Shown: piece after piece, positions 20,165 to 32,830 of the stretch | Numbering within the stretch: the stretch's first letter is position 1 | Layout of the letters: each line of letters starts with the position of its first letter | Assembly (NCBI RefSeq): GCF_004168285.1 | Contig: NZ_SEWF01000027.1 | Span: forward strand, 1-64,000 | Source: Emticicia agri | Lineage (GTDB): Bacteria; Bacteroidota; Bacteroidia; Cytophagales; Spirosomataceae | Direction: 5' to 3' | Length of the DNA: 64,000 bases | Translations under genes and position numbers: made by a program | Notes under the pieces: model-generated | Seen by the model: only the letters and a program-made list of their open reading frames with translations | What the model was told of the DNA's origin: nothing | The model's database searches: none

Positions 20165-21325
20165 ATGAAAATTAAAGTAATCATTCAGTTTTTGGCGTTT
20201 TATATCATACTGGCAATACCCGGTATTGTCAGTAGCCAGCCACCACGAGGGCCATTAGTGATTTCTCCACAGGTAAATGCCGATAAATCGGTAACCTTTC
20301 GTTACCTGGCGCCCTTGGCAAATGAAGTAAAACTCAGTGGGCAATTTCTAAAAGCCCCTGTAGCCATGACAAAAGATGCACAGGGTATCTGGAGTGTAAC
20401 TACTGAGCCTATCAAACCTGATATTTACCCTTACAACTTTCAGGTAGATGGGATAGGGGTAATGGATCCGGCCAATGTGGCTTTCTTCCCGAACGAACGT
20501 TTTAAAGCAAGTCTGGTAGAGATTCCAGCAGATGTGCCTTCGGTTTATTCATTAAGAGAAGTGCCTCACGGTACCATCAGCTACGAATACTATCCTTCTG
20601 TAGAAGGCTCAACCGGGACTTTGGTTGTGTATACACCTCCGGGTTATACCAAAGAAAGAGCAAAAAAATATCCTGTTTTTTATCTGATTAGCGGTACAAC
20701 AGATACAGAAGAAACCTTTTACAAAGTAGGTAAAACCAATTTTATTCTCGACAACCTGATTGCTGATGGCAAAGCCAAGCCTATGATTGTAGTAATGCCC
20801 TACGGAAATCCGGCCGCACGCATTGCCGAGCAAAAAGGTCTATCTAAACCTGCTGATATCATGAATCGTGACAGTGAAGATGCAGTCAAGAGAGCCAAGT
20901 TTTTTGAAACAGACCTGATTACTAATATTATCCCTTATATAGAAAAAAATTACCGCACCCTAACCAATCGTGAGAACAGAGCCATTGCCGGTTTTTCTCG
21001 GGGTGGTGGACAAACGTTGAGAGCTGCTTTTAATAATATGCACAAATTTGCCTGGGTTTGCAGTTATGCTTCCTATATCTCACCTGCCGAAATGGATAAA
21101 GGGTTTAGTCATATTGGCGGCGATGCCGCAAAAACCAATCAGCAGTTGAAACTACTCTGGTCGGGTATCGGAACTGAAGACTTTTTGTACAAAGGTACTG
21201 TTGAATTTGAAGATTACCTGAAAGCGAAAAAAGTAAACTTCAAAAGCTATGTAACCGATGGCGGACACACCTGGATGAATGTGAAAAAGTATATGAATGA
21301 GACTTTACCTCTATTATTCCAATAA
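20165..21325 (+). CDS. CE1-type esterase, tandem copy 2
   Basis: Same architecture as copy 1: signal peptide, CBM48-like domain (VTFRYLAPLANEVKLSGQF) and CE1 domain, 386 residues. Nucleophile Ser in AGFSRGGG, acid Asp in GTEDFLY, His in DGGHTWMN. Compared with copy 1 it has an insertion of about 20 residues before the helix leading to IIPYIEKNYR. The next gene begins directly after its stop codon. Confidence 0.88.
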   Translation: MKIKVIIQFLAFYIILAIPGIVSSQPPRGPLVISPQVNADKSVTFRYLAPLANEVKLSGQFLKAPVAMTKDAQGIWSVTTEPIKPDIYPYNFQVDGIGVMDPANVAFFPNERFKASLVEIPADVPSVYSLREVPHGTISYEYYPSVEGSTGTLVVYTPPGYTKERAKKYPVFYLISGTTDTEETFYKVGKTNFILDNLIADGKAKPMIVVMPYGNPAARIAEQKGLSKPADIMNRDSEDAVKRAKFFETDLITNIIPYIEKNYRTLTNRENRAIAGFSRGGGQTLRAAFNNMHKFAWVCSYASYISPAEMDKGFSHIGGDAAKTNQQLKLLWSGIGTEDFLYKGTVEFEDYLKAKKVNFKSYVTDGGHTWMNVKKYMNETLPLLFQ

Positions 21326-21343
21326 ATGATGGCTATGATACCC

Positions 21344-22423
21344 ATGAAAAAATATATTCCTTTTGGTTTTTTAGTGTTGCTGTCAAGCCTATCGCTATTG
21401 GCGCAGCAAAGACCACCTGCCATTAGCTCACCGGATGTTCATGCTGACAACAGCGTCACTTTCAGGTATTTTTCTAAAAAAGCCCAGAGAGTTACGCTTT
21501 CAGGCGAGTTTCTCAAAGCACCTGTATCATTAATGAAAGATACTTCCGGCATATGGTCAGTGACGGTTCCGAATATTAAGCCTGATATTTATCCATATAG
21601 TTTTTTTGTGGACAGTGTACAGATTGCAGACCCGAACAATACTTACATTTTTGCCAATGAGCGCTTCAAACGCAGCATTGTAGATGTGCCGGGTAATACG
21701 CCATTAGTACATTCTTTACAAAATGTGCCGCATGGCAAAATTCATTACCAGTATTACAATGCTAAAACTTTAGGTCGTACCCGTGATTTACTGGTATATA
21801 CTCCACCGAATTTTGATGCCAGTGGTAAAAGCAAATATCCGGTGCTTTACCTGATTCATGGGGGCTCTGATACGCAGGAAACCTGGACAAAAGTTGGTAG
21901 AGCCAATCTGATTGCAGATAATCTGATTGCCCAAGGCAAAGCAAAACCGATGATTATTGTGATGCCCTATGGGAATGTTCGTCCAAGTCCTATGCCTGAC
22001 TTTACCAAAGAAATTGTCAATGATATTATTCCATTCATTGAGGCCAATTATCCGGTAGCTACTGACAGTAAAAATCGGGCAGTAGCAGGGTTTTCAGTAG
22101 GGGGCGGCCAGACGCTCAATATTGGTTTTACAAATACCGACAAGTTTGGGTATATCTGCTCTTATGCACCTTACACGGCCACCGACGAATTTAAAAAGAA
22201 TTTTACAGACTGGAATCCCAATGCTGATCTGATAAACAAGCAAGTAAAGAAATTTACCATCAGTGTAGGTACAGAAGATTTTCTGTATGAAAGCGTAAAA
22301 CAGAATATTGCGATGTTTCAGGAAAAGAAAATCAAAGTTGAACCCCTGATTGTATCAGGCGGACATACCTGGATGAACTGTAAGTTATTCTTAGCCCATT
22401 CATTGCAGGAAATTTTCAAATAA
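21344..22423 (+). CDS. CE1-type esterase, tandem copy 3
   Basis: CBM48-like domain plus CE1 domain, about 359 residues from ATG 21344. That start was chosen because it opens the signal peptide MKKYIPFGFLVLLSSLSLLAQ; an in-frame ATG at 21326 touches the stop of copy 2 and is also possible. Nucleophile Ser in AGFSVGGG, acid Asp in GTEDFLY, His in GGHTWMN. It shares the block [20 protein letters not shown] with copy 1, evidence of tandem duplication. Confidence 0.87.
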   Translation: MKKYIPFGFLVLLSSLSLLAQQRPPAISSPDVHADNSVTFRYFSKKAQRVTLSGEFLKAPVSLMKDTSGIWSVTVPNIKPDIYPYSFFVDSVQIADPNNTYIFANERFKRSIVDVPGNTPLVHSLQNVPHGKIHYQYYNAKTLGRTRDLLVYTPPNFDASGKSKYPVLYLIHGGSDTQETWTKVGRANLIADNLIAQGKAKPMIIVMPYGNVRPSPMPDFTKEIVNDIIPFIEANYPVATDSKNRAVAGFSVGGGQTLNIGFTNTDKFGYICSYAPYTATDEFKKNFTDWNPNADLINKQVKKFTISVGTEDFLYESVKQNIAMFQEKKIKVEPLIVSGGHTWMNCKLFLAHSLQEIFK

Positions 22424-22430
22424 AATTTAA

Positions 22431-23582
<1,152 letters not shown>

Positions 23583-23634
23583 TTATTTCTGAAACAACTT
23601 TGCACAATACTTCCTTAAAATTACATATTTATAA

Positions 23635-25581
<1,947 letters not shown>

Positions 25582-25668
25582 ATTATCAGAAAAAGCGATG
25601 AGCGCATATAATTATCATTGAAAATATTAAATTGCCCTAAAGAATTTACAATCATAACTATAAGTAAA

Positions 25669-27210
25669 GTGAAAAAAGCCTTTCTTTCATTCATTGTCGG
25701 GTGTATAGTTTTTACAACTTCTGCCCAGACCAGCATTACACTTAATACCGATTTGGCTAAGACACAAATCAACAAACATATCTACGGACACTTTGCTGAA
25801 CACCTCGGAAGATGTATTTACGGAGGTATCTATGTAGGTGAAGGGAATACTAAAATCCCTAATACTGCAGGAGTGCGGAACGATGTAATCAAGGCTTTGA
25901 AAGACCTGAAAATCCCTAACCTTCGTTGGCCGGGTGGTTGCTTTGCCGATACTTACCAATGGAAAGATGGCATTGGCCCTAAAGCCAATCGTCCTAAAAT
26001 GGTGAATGTTTGGTGGGGTGGTGTAACAGAAGATAACAGCTTTGGCACACACGATTTTCTTGACCTTTGTGAGCGTATAGGCGCAGAGCCTTATCTGGCA
26101 GGGAATGTAGGTAGCGGTTCTGTTAAAGATTTGTCTGATTGGGTTACCTATGTGAGTCATCCGGGTGGAAGTCCGATGTCTGAGCTTCGTAAACAAAATG
26201 GTCGTGAAAAACCCTGGAATGTTAAACTATGGGGTGTAGGCAATGAAGCATGGGGTTGTGGCGGTAATATGACCGCTGAGTACTATGCCAATATCTATCG
26301 GCAGTATGCTACATTTATGACTGACTGGGATAATACCTCACAAATTTTCCGGATTGCTTCTGGTGCAAGTGACGGAGATTATGCCTGGACAGAAACACTG
26401 ATGAAAAACATTCCGCATAAAATGCTCGCAGGCGTAGCCTTGCATCATTATTCAGTAATCAGCTGGACAGACAAAGGGCCATCGATTGACTTTAATGAAG
26501 GGCATTACTTCAAGATTATGCAAGAAGCCTGGCAAATGGATGAGTTCATTAAAGGACATAGTACGATTATGGATAAGTATGACCCACAGAAAAAGGTAGC
26601 TTTAATTGTTGACGAATGGGGAGGCTGGTATAGCGTAGAGCCGGGAACAAATCCGGGTTTCTTGTATCAGCAGAATACCATGCGTGATGCCATGATAGCC
26701 GGCTTGACACTTAATATTTTTAATAACCATGCAGACCGTGTGCGTGGCGCAAATCTGGCGCAGATTGTAAATGTATTGCAATCAGTAATTCTGACAAATG
26801 AAGAGAAGATGCTATTAACACCTACCTATCATGTTATGAAAATGTATAATGTGCATCAGGATGCTATGCTTGTCCCTATCAGCATTGAGTCGCCGTCTTA
26901 CGAATATCAGGGCAAAAAACTGACAGCCGTTTCGGCATCAGCTTCAAAAGATGCTTCGGGTGCATTAAATATCTCGTTGACAAATATAGATTACAGTAAA
27001 CCGCATGAGGTTACCATTAATCTGAGAGGGGAAGATTTTTCGAAAATTTCAGGACAAATTCTGAGTTCGGCAAAAATTAATGACCATAATACATTCGAGC
27101 AACCCAATAAAGTAGCAGTAAAAGACTTTAGTGGCGCAAAGCTCGAAAAAGGCGTATTAAAACTAACAATACCAGCCTATTCGGTTATTGTTCTGAATGT
27201 GAAAAAGTAA
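25669..27210 (+). CDS. GH51-family alpha-L-arabinofuranosidase, secreted
   Basis: Releases terminal arabinofuranose from arabinan, arabinoxylan or oligosaccharides. I chose GTG 25669, because the frame upstream offers only a TTG (25618) and GTG starts a good signal peptide (VKKAFLSFIVGCIVFTTSAQ), giving 513 residues. The TIM barrel begins with INKHIYGHFAEHLGRCIYGGI. The acid/base Glu is in GVGNEAWG and the nucleophile Glu is in LIVDEWGGWY. A C-terminal beta-sandwich follows. It is the last gene of the catabolic run before araR. Exported GH51 enzymes are common in Bacteroidota, whereas many in Firmicutes are cytoplasmic. Confidence 0.93.
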   Translation: MKKAFLSFIVGCIVFTTSAQTSITLNTDLAKTQINKHIYGHFAEHLGRCIYGGIYVGEGNTKIPNTAGVRNDVIKALKDLKIPNLRWPGGCFADTYQWKDGIGPKANRPKMVNVWWGGVTEDNSFGTHDFLDLCERIGAEPYLAGNVGSGSVKDLSDWVTYVSHPGGSPMSELRKQNGREKPWNVKLWGVGNEAWGCGGNMTAEYYANIYRQYATFMTDWDNTSQIFRIASGASDGDYAWTETLMKNIPHKMLAGVALHHYSVISWTDKGPSIDFNEGHYFKIMQEAWQMDEFIKGHSTIMDKYDPQKKVALIVDEWGGWYSVEPGTNPGFLYQQNTMRDAMIAGLTLNIFNNHADRVRGANLAQIVNVLQSVILTNEEKMLLTPTYHVMKMYNVHQDAMLVPISIESPSYEYQGKKLTAVSASASKDASGALNISLTNIDYSKPHEVTINLRGEDFSKISGQILSSAKINDHNTFEQPNKVAVKDFSGAKLEKGVLKLTIPAYSVIVLNVKK

Positions 27211-27252
27211 ATTTTAAAATACTTTAATACAATTTTCTGAATAAAAATAAAT

Positions 27253-27269
27253 TGTGTTATATTTACACA
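27253..27269. promoter_or_regulatory. Candidate AraR operator 4, upstream of araR
   Basis: TGTGTTATATTTACACA. The inverted repeat extends to 9-base arms (AAATTGTGT at 27249-27257 and ACACAATTT at 27265-27273), making it the most symmetrical of the set. The position suggests autoregulation of araR. Confidence 0.7.
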
Positions 27270-27315
27270 ATTTGATTAAGGATTGAATATTGAATATTTA
27301 TTAGGTTAAGATTTG

Positions 27316-27344
27316 ATTCGTGAAAATCATTGATTTTCACGAAT
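27316..27344. terminator. Perfect 13-base hairpin between the GH51 gene and araR
   Basis: ATTCGTGAAAATC, loop ATT, GATTTTCACGAAT, followed by a T-rich stretch (TTTATTGATTTT). It probably ends transcription of the esterase/GH51 run. It lies after the candidate operator, so it could also be inside the araR leader. Confidence 0.6.
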
Positions 27345-27406
27345 TTTATTGATTTTGAGTATTGGATTACTAAAATTTGTGCAAATATTAGGCAGCACAT
27401 TAAATA

Positions 27407-28105
27407 ATGAATAAATATCCCCATTCTACCAGAATACTGGTTGCCCTTGATTGTATAGTCTTTGGTTTTGACGGCGAAGAACTTAAATTACTTTTAATTA
27501 AAAGGAATTTTGAGCCCGAAAAAGGGAAGTGGTCTTTGATGGGTGGTTTTTTAGAAGCTGAAGAAGACCTTGAAGTGGCGGCTAACCGTATTTTGTATGA
27601 TTTAACAGGCTTAAAAGATATATATTTTGAAGAAATCAAAACCTTTGGGAAAATAGGAAGAGACCCGGTAGAACGAACAATCTCTATTTGTTTTTTTGCT
27701 CTGATAAACATCCATGACCATAATCAGGACCAGGCAAAGGCACAAAATGCCCATTGGCTCAACCTTAAAAACAGACCCAGTTTGATTTTTGACCATAACC
27801 AGATGGTAGATATGGCTTTGGAACAATTACGTTATAAAGCTGCTTTACATCCGATAGGTTTTGAACTTTTACCAGAGAAATTTACTATTCCACAGCTTCA
27901 AAAATTATATGAAGCTATTTATGACACACCACTTGACAGACGTAATTTTAGCCGTAAGATTCTTTCAACCAAACTTTTAATTGATACCGGCGAAAAGAAT
28001 CAGAATTCAACCACCAAAAAGGCTATTCTTTATCAACTTGATAAAGAAAAATACCAGAGTCAGTTTAATGCCTTTCATAATTTCATGTCAGATGCCATGA
28101 TATAG
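27407..28105 (+). CDS. araR: Nudix-domain transcriptional regulator AraR
   Basis: A 232-residue regulator of the Nudix-related family to which the AraR of Bacteroides thetaiotaomicron belongs: an N-terminal Nudix fold (about 1-150) and a C-terminal winged helix-turn-helix (about 155-225). The Nudix box is present but catalytically dead. GG at 46-47 and Arg61 are kept, but the REUxEE signature reads RILYDL (residues 61-66), so the metal-binding Glu residues are lost. It should therefore sense L-arabinose rather than hydrolyse a nucleotide. It sits between the GH51 gene and araBAD and has a candidate operator in front. The arabinose role is inferred from family and context. Confidence 0.88.
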   Translation: MNKYPHSTRILVALDCIVFGFDGEELKLLLIKRNFEPEKGKWSLMGGFLEAEEDLEVAANRILYDLTGLKDIYFEEIKTFGKIGRDPVERTISICFFALINIHDHNQDQAKAQNAHWLNLKNRPSLIFDHNQMVDMALEQLRYKAALHPIGFELLPEKFTIPQLQKLYEAIYDTPLDRRNFSRKILSTKLLIDTGEKNQNSTTKKAILYQLDKEKYQSQFNAFHNFMSDAMI

Positions 28106-28156
28106 AAACAAGCCTTTGTAGAATAAAGGAGAGAGTTAAAGGATTTTTTCTGAAAT

Positions 28157-28177
28157 AAAATGTGTCATTGTAACACT
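28157..28177. promoter_or_regulatory. Candidate AraR operator 5 (distal araB site)
   Basis: TGTGT-N7-ACACT at 28161-28177. The 20 bases at 28157-28176 (AAAATGTGTCATTGTAACAC) are repeated exactly at 28245-28264. Confidence 0.68.
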
Positions 28178-28244
28178 TTTTAGCTTTTAGAAATATCCAT
28201 AATTAGTGAGAATAGAACAATCGGTATTGAATATTATATATTAT

Positions 28245-28265
28245 AAAATGTGTCATTGTAACACA
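28245..28265. promoter_or_regulatory. Candidate AraR operator 6 (proximal araB site)
   Basis: TGTGTCATTGTAACACA at 28249-28265, only 6 bases before the araB start codon and identical over 20 bases to the site 88 bases upstream. Binding here would block early transcription, and the two sites could be bridged by a DNA loop. Confidence 0.7.
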
Positions 28266-28271
28266 TAAAAG

Positions 28272-29909
28272 ATGAGCCACAAATTTACTTTAGGAATTGA
28301 TTTTGGAACTGATTCTGTCAGAGCATTATTAGTTAATACTTCCAATGGACAATGTGTAAGTACGTCTGTCGCCCACTATACCCGTTGGATGAACGGAATG
28401 TATTGTGATGCTTCTATCTCACAATTCAGGCAGCACCCGTTAGACTACCTCGAGGGAATTGAAAGTGCCATTAAAGGTGTATTAACTAATATTTCAGAAG
28501 AAGTCAAACAAAATATTGTAGGAATTTCTATAGATACAACAGGCTCTACACCTGTAGCAGTTGATGAAAATGGCATACCGTTGGCTTTGTTGCCGGAATT
28601 TTCTGACAATCCTAACGGCATGTTTATTCTCTGGAAAGACCATACAGCTAATGCCGAAGCAGAAGAAATTAATCATCTGGCACATCGCTGGGATACTGAT
28701 TATACCAAGTATGTAGGCGGTATTTATTCATCAGAGTGGTTCTGGGCTAAGATACTTCATACATTGAGAGTAGATGAAAGCATTCGTGAAAAAGCATTTT
28801 CTTGGGTAGAGCATTGCGACTGGATATCAGCAGTACTAACAGGCAATACCAATCCTCTGACACTGAAGCGTTCGCGTTGTGCGGCAGGTCATAAAGCTAT
28901 GTGGCACGAAGAATTTAAAGGGCTTCCCTGGGAGGATTTCCTTTATAAACTCGATCCTCTTTTAGCCGGATTACGCAAAAGGCTATTTATAAATACCTAT
29001 ACTTCTGATGAGCCAATGGGTCTGATTTCACCTGAATGGGCTGAGAAATTAGGTCTTCCAGCAAATGTCGTGATAGGTGTGGGGGCTTTCGATTGTCATA
29101 TGGGAGCCGTAGGTGCTGAAATTGAACCCTATGATTTTGTGCGTGTGATGGGTACTTCAACCTGTGATATGCTCATTGCCCCTAACGAAGAGATTGGACA
29201 CCTGTTAATTAAAGGTATTTGCGGACAAGTAGATGGTTCAATCATTCCGGGGATGCTTGGCATGGAAGCCGGGCAATCGGCGTATGGCGATTATTATGCC
29301 TGGTTTCAGCGATTAATCACTGAACCAGTCCGTGAACTATTAGGTGAAAAAACAGCCGATGAATTAGCACAGAAACTCATCCCTCATCTATCAGAGAAAG
29401 CTGCTCTTTTACCTGTTACCGAAAACGACCCCGTAGCTACTGACTGGATCAATGGTCGGCGCACACCAGATGCCAATCATTTACTGAAAGCGGCCTTTAT
29501 GGGCCTGAATTTAGGAGCAGATGCTACAAAATTGTTTAAAATGGTGGTAGAAGCTACTGCTTTTGGCTCAAAGGCTATTGTTGATAGATTTATTGAGGAA
29601 GGTGTACCAATCAGGCAGGTAATTGCTATTGGTGGCGTAGCTAAAAAATCACCATTTGTGATGCAAACACTTTCTGATGTATTGAATATGCCTATCAAAG
29701 TAGCCAGTTCAGACCAGGCTTGTGCCTTGGGGGCTGCCATGAATGCTTCAGTAGCAGCAGGAGTTCATAACGATTTATTTGAGGCGCAAAAAGCAATGGG
29801 TTCAGGGTTTGATGCCCACTATGAACCTCGACCTGAATGTGTAGAAGTATATCAGAAATTATATAGAAAATATCAGCGTTTAGGAAAATTTACAGAAAAT
29901 AATGCTTAA
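28272..29909 (+). CDS. araB: L-ribulokinase
   Basis: Phosphorylates L-ribulose to L-ribulose-5-phosphate in the cytoplasm, second step of arabinose use. It has 545 residues and the FGGY-kinase fold: N-terminal phosphate-binding FTLGIDFGTDSVRALLVNT and C-terminal ATP-site motifs (IAIGGVAKKSPFVMQTLSDVL, SDQACALGAAMNA). AraB-type features are the long insertion with CDWISAVLTGN and CAAGHKAMWH. It overlaps araA by 8 bases, so it is translationally coupled. Two identical candidate AraR sites precede it. Confidence 0.96.
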   Translation: MSHKFTLGIDFGTDSVRALLVNTSNGQCVSTSVAHYTRWMNGMYCDASISQFRQHPLDYLEGIESAIKGVLTNISEEVKQNIVGISIDTTGSTPVAVDENGIPLALLPEFSDNPNGMFILWKDHTANAEAEEINHLAHRWDTDYTKYVGGIYSSEWFWAKILHTLRVDESIREKAFSWVEHCDWISAVLTGNTNPLTLKRSRCAAGHKAMWHEEFKGLPWEDFLYKLDPLLAGLRKRLFINTYTSDEPMGLISPEWAEKLGLPANVVIGVGAFDCHMGAVGAEIEPYDFVRVMGTSTCDMLIAPNEEIGHLLIKGICGQVDGSIIPGMLGMEAGQSAYGDYYAWFQRLITEPVRELLGEKTADELAQKLIPHLSEKAALLPVTENDPVATDWINGRRTPDANHLLKAAFMGLNLGADATKLFKMVVEATAFGSKAIVDRFIEEGVPIRQVIAIGGVAKKSPFVMQTLSDVLNMPIKVASSDQACALGAAMNASVAAGVHNDLFEAQKAMGSGFDAHYEPRPECVEVYQKLYRKYQRLGKFTENNA

Positions 29910-31392
29910 TCTAAAATCCTTTGAAGTTTGGTTTGTAACAGGCAGTCAGCATTTATATGGAGAAGAAACTCTCCGCCAGGTTGATGAACATTCTCAAATT
30001 ATAGCCAACTCGTTTGATAATTCGTCAACGATTCCTGTAAAAGTTATATTCAAGCCAGTCGTAAAAACGCCGGATGAGATACTTGCTATCTGCAAAGAAG
30101 CTAATTATACACCCAATTGTGTAGGCATCATTACCTGGATGCATACTTTTTCACCTGCCAAAATGTGGATTCGTGGGCTGAATGCTTTACAGATTCCGAT
30201 TCTGCACCTGCATACCCAGTTCAATCGCGATATTCCATTTGAAACCATAGACATGGATTTCATGAACCTCAACCAGTCGGCGCATGGCGACCGGGAGTTT
30301 GGGCATATTATGTCAAAAATGCGACTGAACCGTAAAGTAGTGGTCGGGCATTGGCAGGATAATTCAGTACACGAAAAAATCAATATCTGGGCTCGTGTCG
30401 CAGTGGGTAAATACCAGATGCAACACATGAAACTCGTGCGCTTTGGTGACAATATGCGTCAGGTAGCTGTAACTGACGGCGATAAAGTAGCCGCAGAAAT
30501 GAAATTCGGTTTTTCGGTAAATACCCATGCAGTTGGCGATTTAGTGGAGGTAATCAATCAGATTTCTGAGGCTGAAATTGCTCAACTCATACAAGAGTAT
30601 GAAGATACTTACGAACTGATGCCAGCATTAGCGAGGAATGGCGAAAGACGCAATTCATTAATTGAAGCCGCCCGTATTGAATCAGGGTTGAAGGCATTCT
30701 TACAAGAGGGGGGCTATTCAGCTTATACCAATACTTTTGAAGATTTACACGGCATGCGCCAGTTGCCAGGCATAGGATCACAACGCATGATGGCAGCCGG
30801 ATATGGGTATGGTGGCGAAGGTGACTGGAAAACAGCTGCGATGGTACATGTCATGAAACTGATGGCCAGCGGTATGAAAGGTGGCAATACTTTTATGGAA
30901 GATTACACCTATCATTTCAATCCGGAAAATGCTATGGTATTGGGCTCTCATATGCTCGAAATATGCCCATCTATTGCAGTTGGTCAAATAAAATGCGAAG
31001 TACATCCTTTAGGAATAGGAGGGAAAGAAGATCCGGTGCGTCTGGTATTCAATGCGGCTTCCGGCCCTGCTTTAAATGTATCACTGGTTGACTTAGGAAA
31101 CCGTTTCCGACTGATTGTGAATGAAGTTGAGGCAATAGAAGTTACAGAATCATTTCCTAAATTACCCACAGCCCGTGCTTTATGGAAGCCTCAGCCCAAT
31201 ATGAAAGTAGGCCTCGAAGCATGGATTATGGCAGGTGGTGCGCATCATACGGTATATAGTCAGAACCTTACTGTTGAATACATGGAAGACCTGGCAGATA
31301 TGCTTAACACAGAATTGGTGGTAATAGATAAAGAAACCACCATCAGAGGGATAAAAAACGAATTGAAAGTTAACGAAGTATTCTACAAATGA
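29902..31392 (+). CDS. araA: L-arabinose isomerase
   Basis: Converts L-arabinose to L-ribulose, first cytoplasmic step. It has 496 residues, the standard length, with the typical N-terminus FEVWFVTGSQHLYGEETLRQV. The Mn-binding and catalytic regions are visible: Glu in GGEGDWKT, Glu in TFMEDYTYHF, His in GSHMLEICP and His in GGAHHTVYS. It overlaps araB (8 bases) and araD (ATGA), forming a tight araBAD unit. No anomaly seen. Confidence 0.97.
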   Translation: MLNLKSFEVWFVTGSQHLYGEETLRQVDEHSQIIANSFDNSSTIPVKVIFKPVVKTPDEILAICKEANYTPNCVGIITWMHTFSPAKMWIRGLNALQIPILHLHTQFNRDIPFETIDMDFMNLNQSAHGDREFGHIMSKMRLNRKVVVGHWQDNSVHEKINIWARVAVGKYQMQHMKLVRFGDNMRQVAVTDGDKVAAEMKFGFSVNTHAVGDLVEVINQISEAEIAQLIQEYEDTYELMPALARNGERRNSLIEAARIESGLKAFLQEGGYSAYTNTFEDLHGMRQLPGIGSQRMMAAGYGYGGEGDWKTAAMVHVMKLMASGMKGGNTFMEDYTYHFNPENAMVLGSHMLEICPSIAVGQIKCEVHPLGIGGKEDPVRLVFNAASGPALNVSLVDLGNRFRLIVNEVEAIEVTESFPKLPTARALWKPQPNMKVGLEAWIMAGGAHHTVYSQNLTVEYMEDLADMLNTELVVIDKETTIRGIKNELKVNEVFYK

Positions 31393-32093
31393 GCAACTAT
31401 CAATCATTAAAAGAAGAATGCTACGAAGCCAATATGATGCTTCCGAAACTGGGTCTGGTTCTGTTCACTTTTGGTAATGTGAGTGCTGTCGATAGAGAAA
31501 AAGCAGTGTTTGCTATTAAACCGAGCGGTGTGCCTTATGATATACTAAAGGTAGAAGACATAGTGATTGTAGATTATGATGCAAGGCTGGTAGAAGGTAA
31601 ACTTCGCCCCTCATCAGATACCAAAACGCATGCGCAACTTTACAAAAACTGGGAAAGCATCGGGGGTATAACCCATACCCATAGTACTTATGCAGTAGCA
31701 TGGGCTCAGGCAGGGTTAGATATTCCGATTTTCGGTACTACTCATGCCGACCATACTCATCAGGATATTCCATGTGCACCTGTATTAACAGATGAAATGA
31801 TTCAGGGAGATTATGAATTTGAAACCGGTAATCAGATATTCGATGTGTTTAAAGCAAAAGGCTTATCACATAATGAGGTAGAGATGGTTTTGCTCCAGAA
31901 TCATGGCCCGTTTACCTGGGGGAAAAATGCAGAGAAGTCGGTTTATAATGCCGCTGTTTTAGAAGAAGTGGCACGCATGGCCATGCTTACTTTACAAATT
32001 AATCCGGATACACCCCGTATAAAAGATACTTTGCGTATGAAACACTATGAACGTAAGCACGGTAAAAACGCCTATTACGGGCAAGGATGCTAA
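31389..32093 (+). CDS. araD: L-ribulose-5-phosphate 4-epimerase
   Basis: Epimerises L-ribulose-5-phosphate to D-xylulose-5-phosphate, which enters the pentose phosphate pathway. It has 234 residues of the class II aldolase/epimerase family. The phosphate-binding FGNVSAVD and IKPSGVPYD are present, zinc ligands lie in GITHTHSTYA and in the His of LLQNHGPF, and the AraD-type segment FGTTHADHTHQDIPC is intact. The start overlaps the araA stop. Confidence 0.96.
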   Translation: MSNYQSLKEECYEANMMLPKLGLVLFTFGNVSAVDREKAVFAIKPSGVPYDILKVEDIVIVDYDARLVEGKLRPSSDTKTHAQLYKNWESIGGITHTHSTYAVAWAQAGLDIPIFGTTHADHTHQDIPCAPVLTDEMIQGDYEFETGNQIFDVFKAKGLSHNEVEMVLLQNHGPFTWGKNAEKSVYNAAVLEEVARMAMLTLQINPDTPRIKDTLRMKHYERKHGKNAYYGQGC

Positions 32094-32124
32094 CTAATTT
32101 ACTTTAATTTTAAACTTTAAGCAA

Positions 32125-32781
32125 ATGCAGTTTTTTATTGATACAGCCAATTTAGCTGAAATTCAGGAAGCGAATGATTTAGGTGTGTTAGATGGTGTAA
32201 CCACCAATCCGTCTTTAATGGCCAAAGAAGGCATTTCCGGCCATGAAAATATACTGAAACACTACAGAGCTATTTGTGAAATTGTAGATGGCCCTATATC
32301 AGCCGAAGTGATTGCAACCGACTTTAATGGAATTGTGAGAGAAGGAGAGGAGTTGGCAGAAATCCACCCTAATATTGTAGTAAAAGTACCAATGGTAAAA
32401 GATGGAATAAAGGCTATCAGGTATTTTTCTGAAAAAGGTATCCGAACTAATTGTACTTTAATATTCTCGGCTGGGCAAGCCTTATTAGCAGCAAAAGCCG
32501 GAGCCAGCTATGTTTCGCCTTTTATCGGAAGATTAGATGATATTTCCGTAGATGGGTTAGAGCTAATCCGGCAAATTCGTTTGATTTTTGATAATTATGG
32601 TTACAAAACGGAGATTTTAGCCGCTTCAGTTCGCCATCCTATGCATATCATTAAGTGTGCTGAATTGGGCTCTGACGTCATGACCGGTCCATTGAGTGCT
32701 ATCACAGCCTTATTGAAACATCCATTAACAGATATAGGTTTGGAGAAATTTTTAGCCGATTATAAAAAAGTAAATAGTTAA
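32125..32781 (+). CDS. Small transaldolase (TalC/FSA type)
   Basis: A 218-residue transaldolase of the short decameric class (fructose-6-phosphate aldolase/TalC-like). N-terminal [18 protein letters not shown] and [14 protein letters not shown] are diagnostic, and the Schiff-base Lys is in NIVVKVPMV. Beside araBAD it would help recycle pentose phosphates into hexose phosphates. Transaldolase versus F6P aldolase activity cannot be settled from sequence alone. It starts 31 bases after araD. Confidence 0.92.
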   Translation: MQFFIDTANLAEIQEANDLGVLDGVTTNPSLMAKEGISGHENILKHYRAICEIVDGPISAEVIATDFNGIVREGEELAEIHPNIVVKVPMVKDGIKAIRYFSEKGIRTNCTLIFSAGQALLAAKAGASYVSPFIGRLDDISVDGLELIRQIRLIFDNYGYKTEILAASVRHPMHIIKCAELGSDVMTGPLSAITALLKHPLTDIGLEKFLADYKKVNS

Positions 32782-32830
32782 AAAGCTATTTTACTACATC
32801 AATCATATTCAACCTAATAGTTTTACTTAA

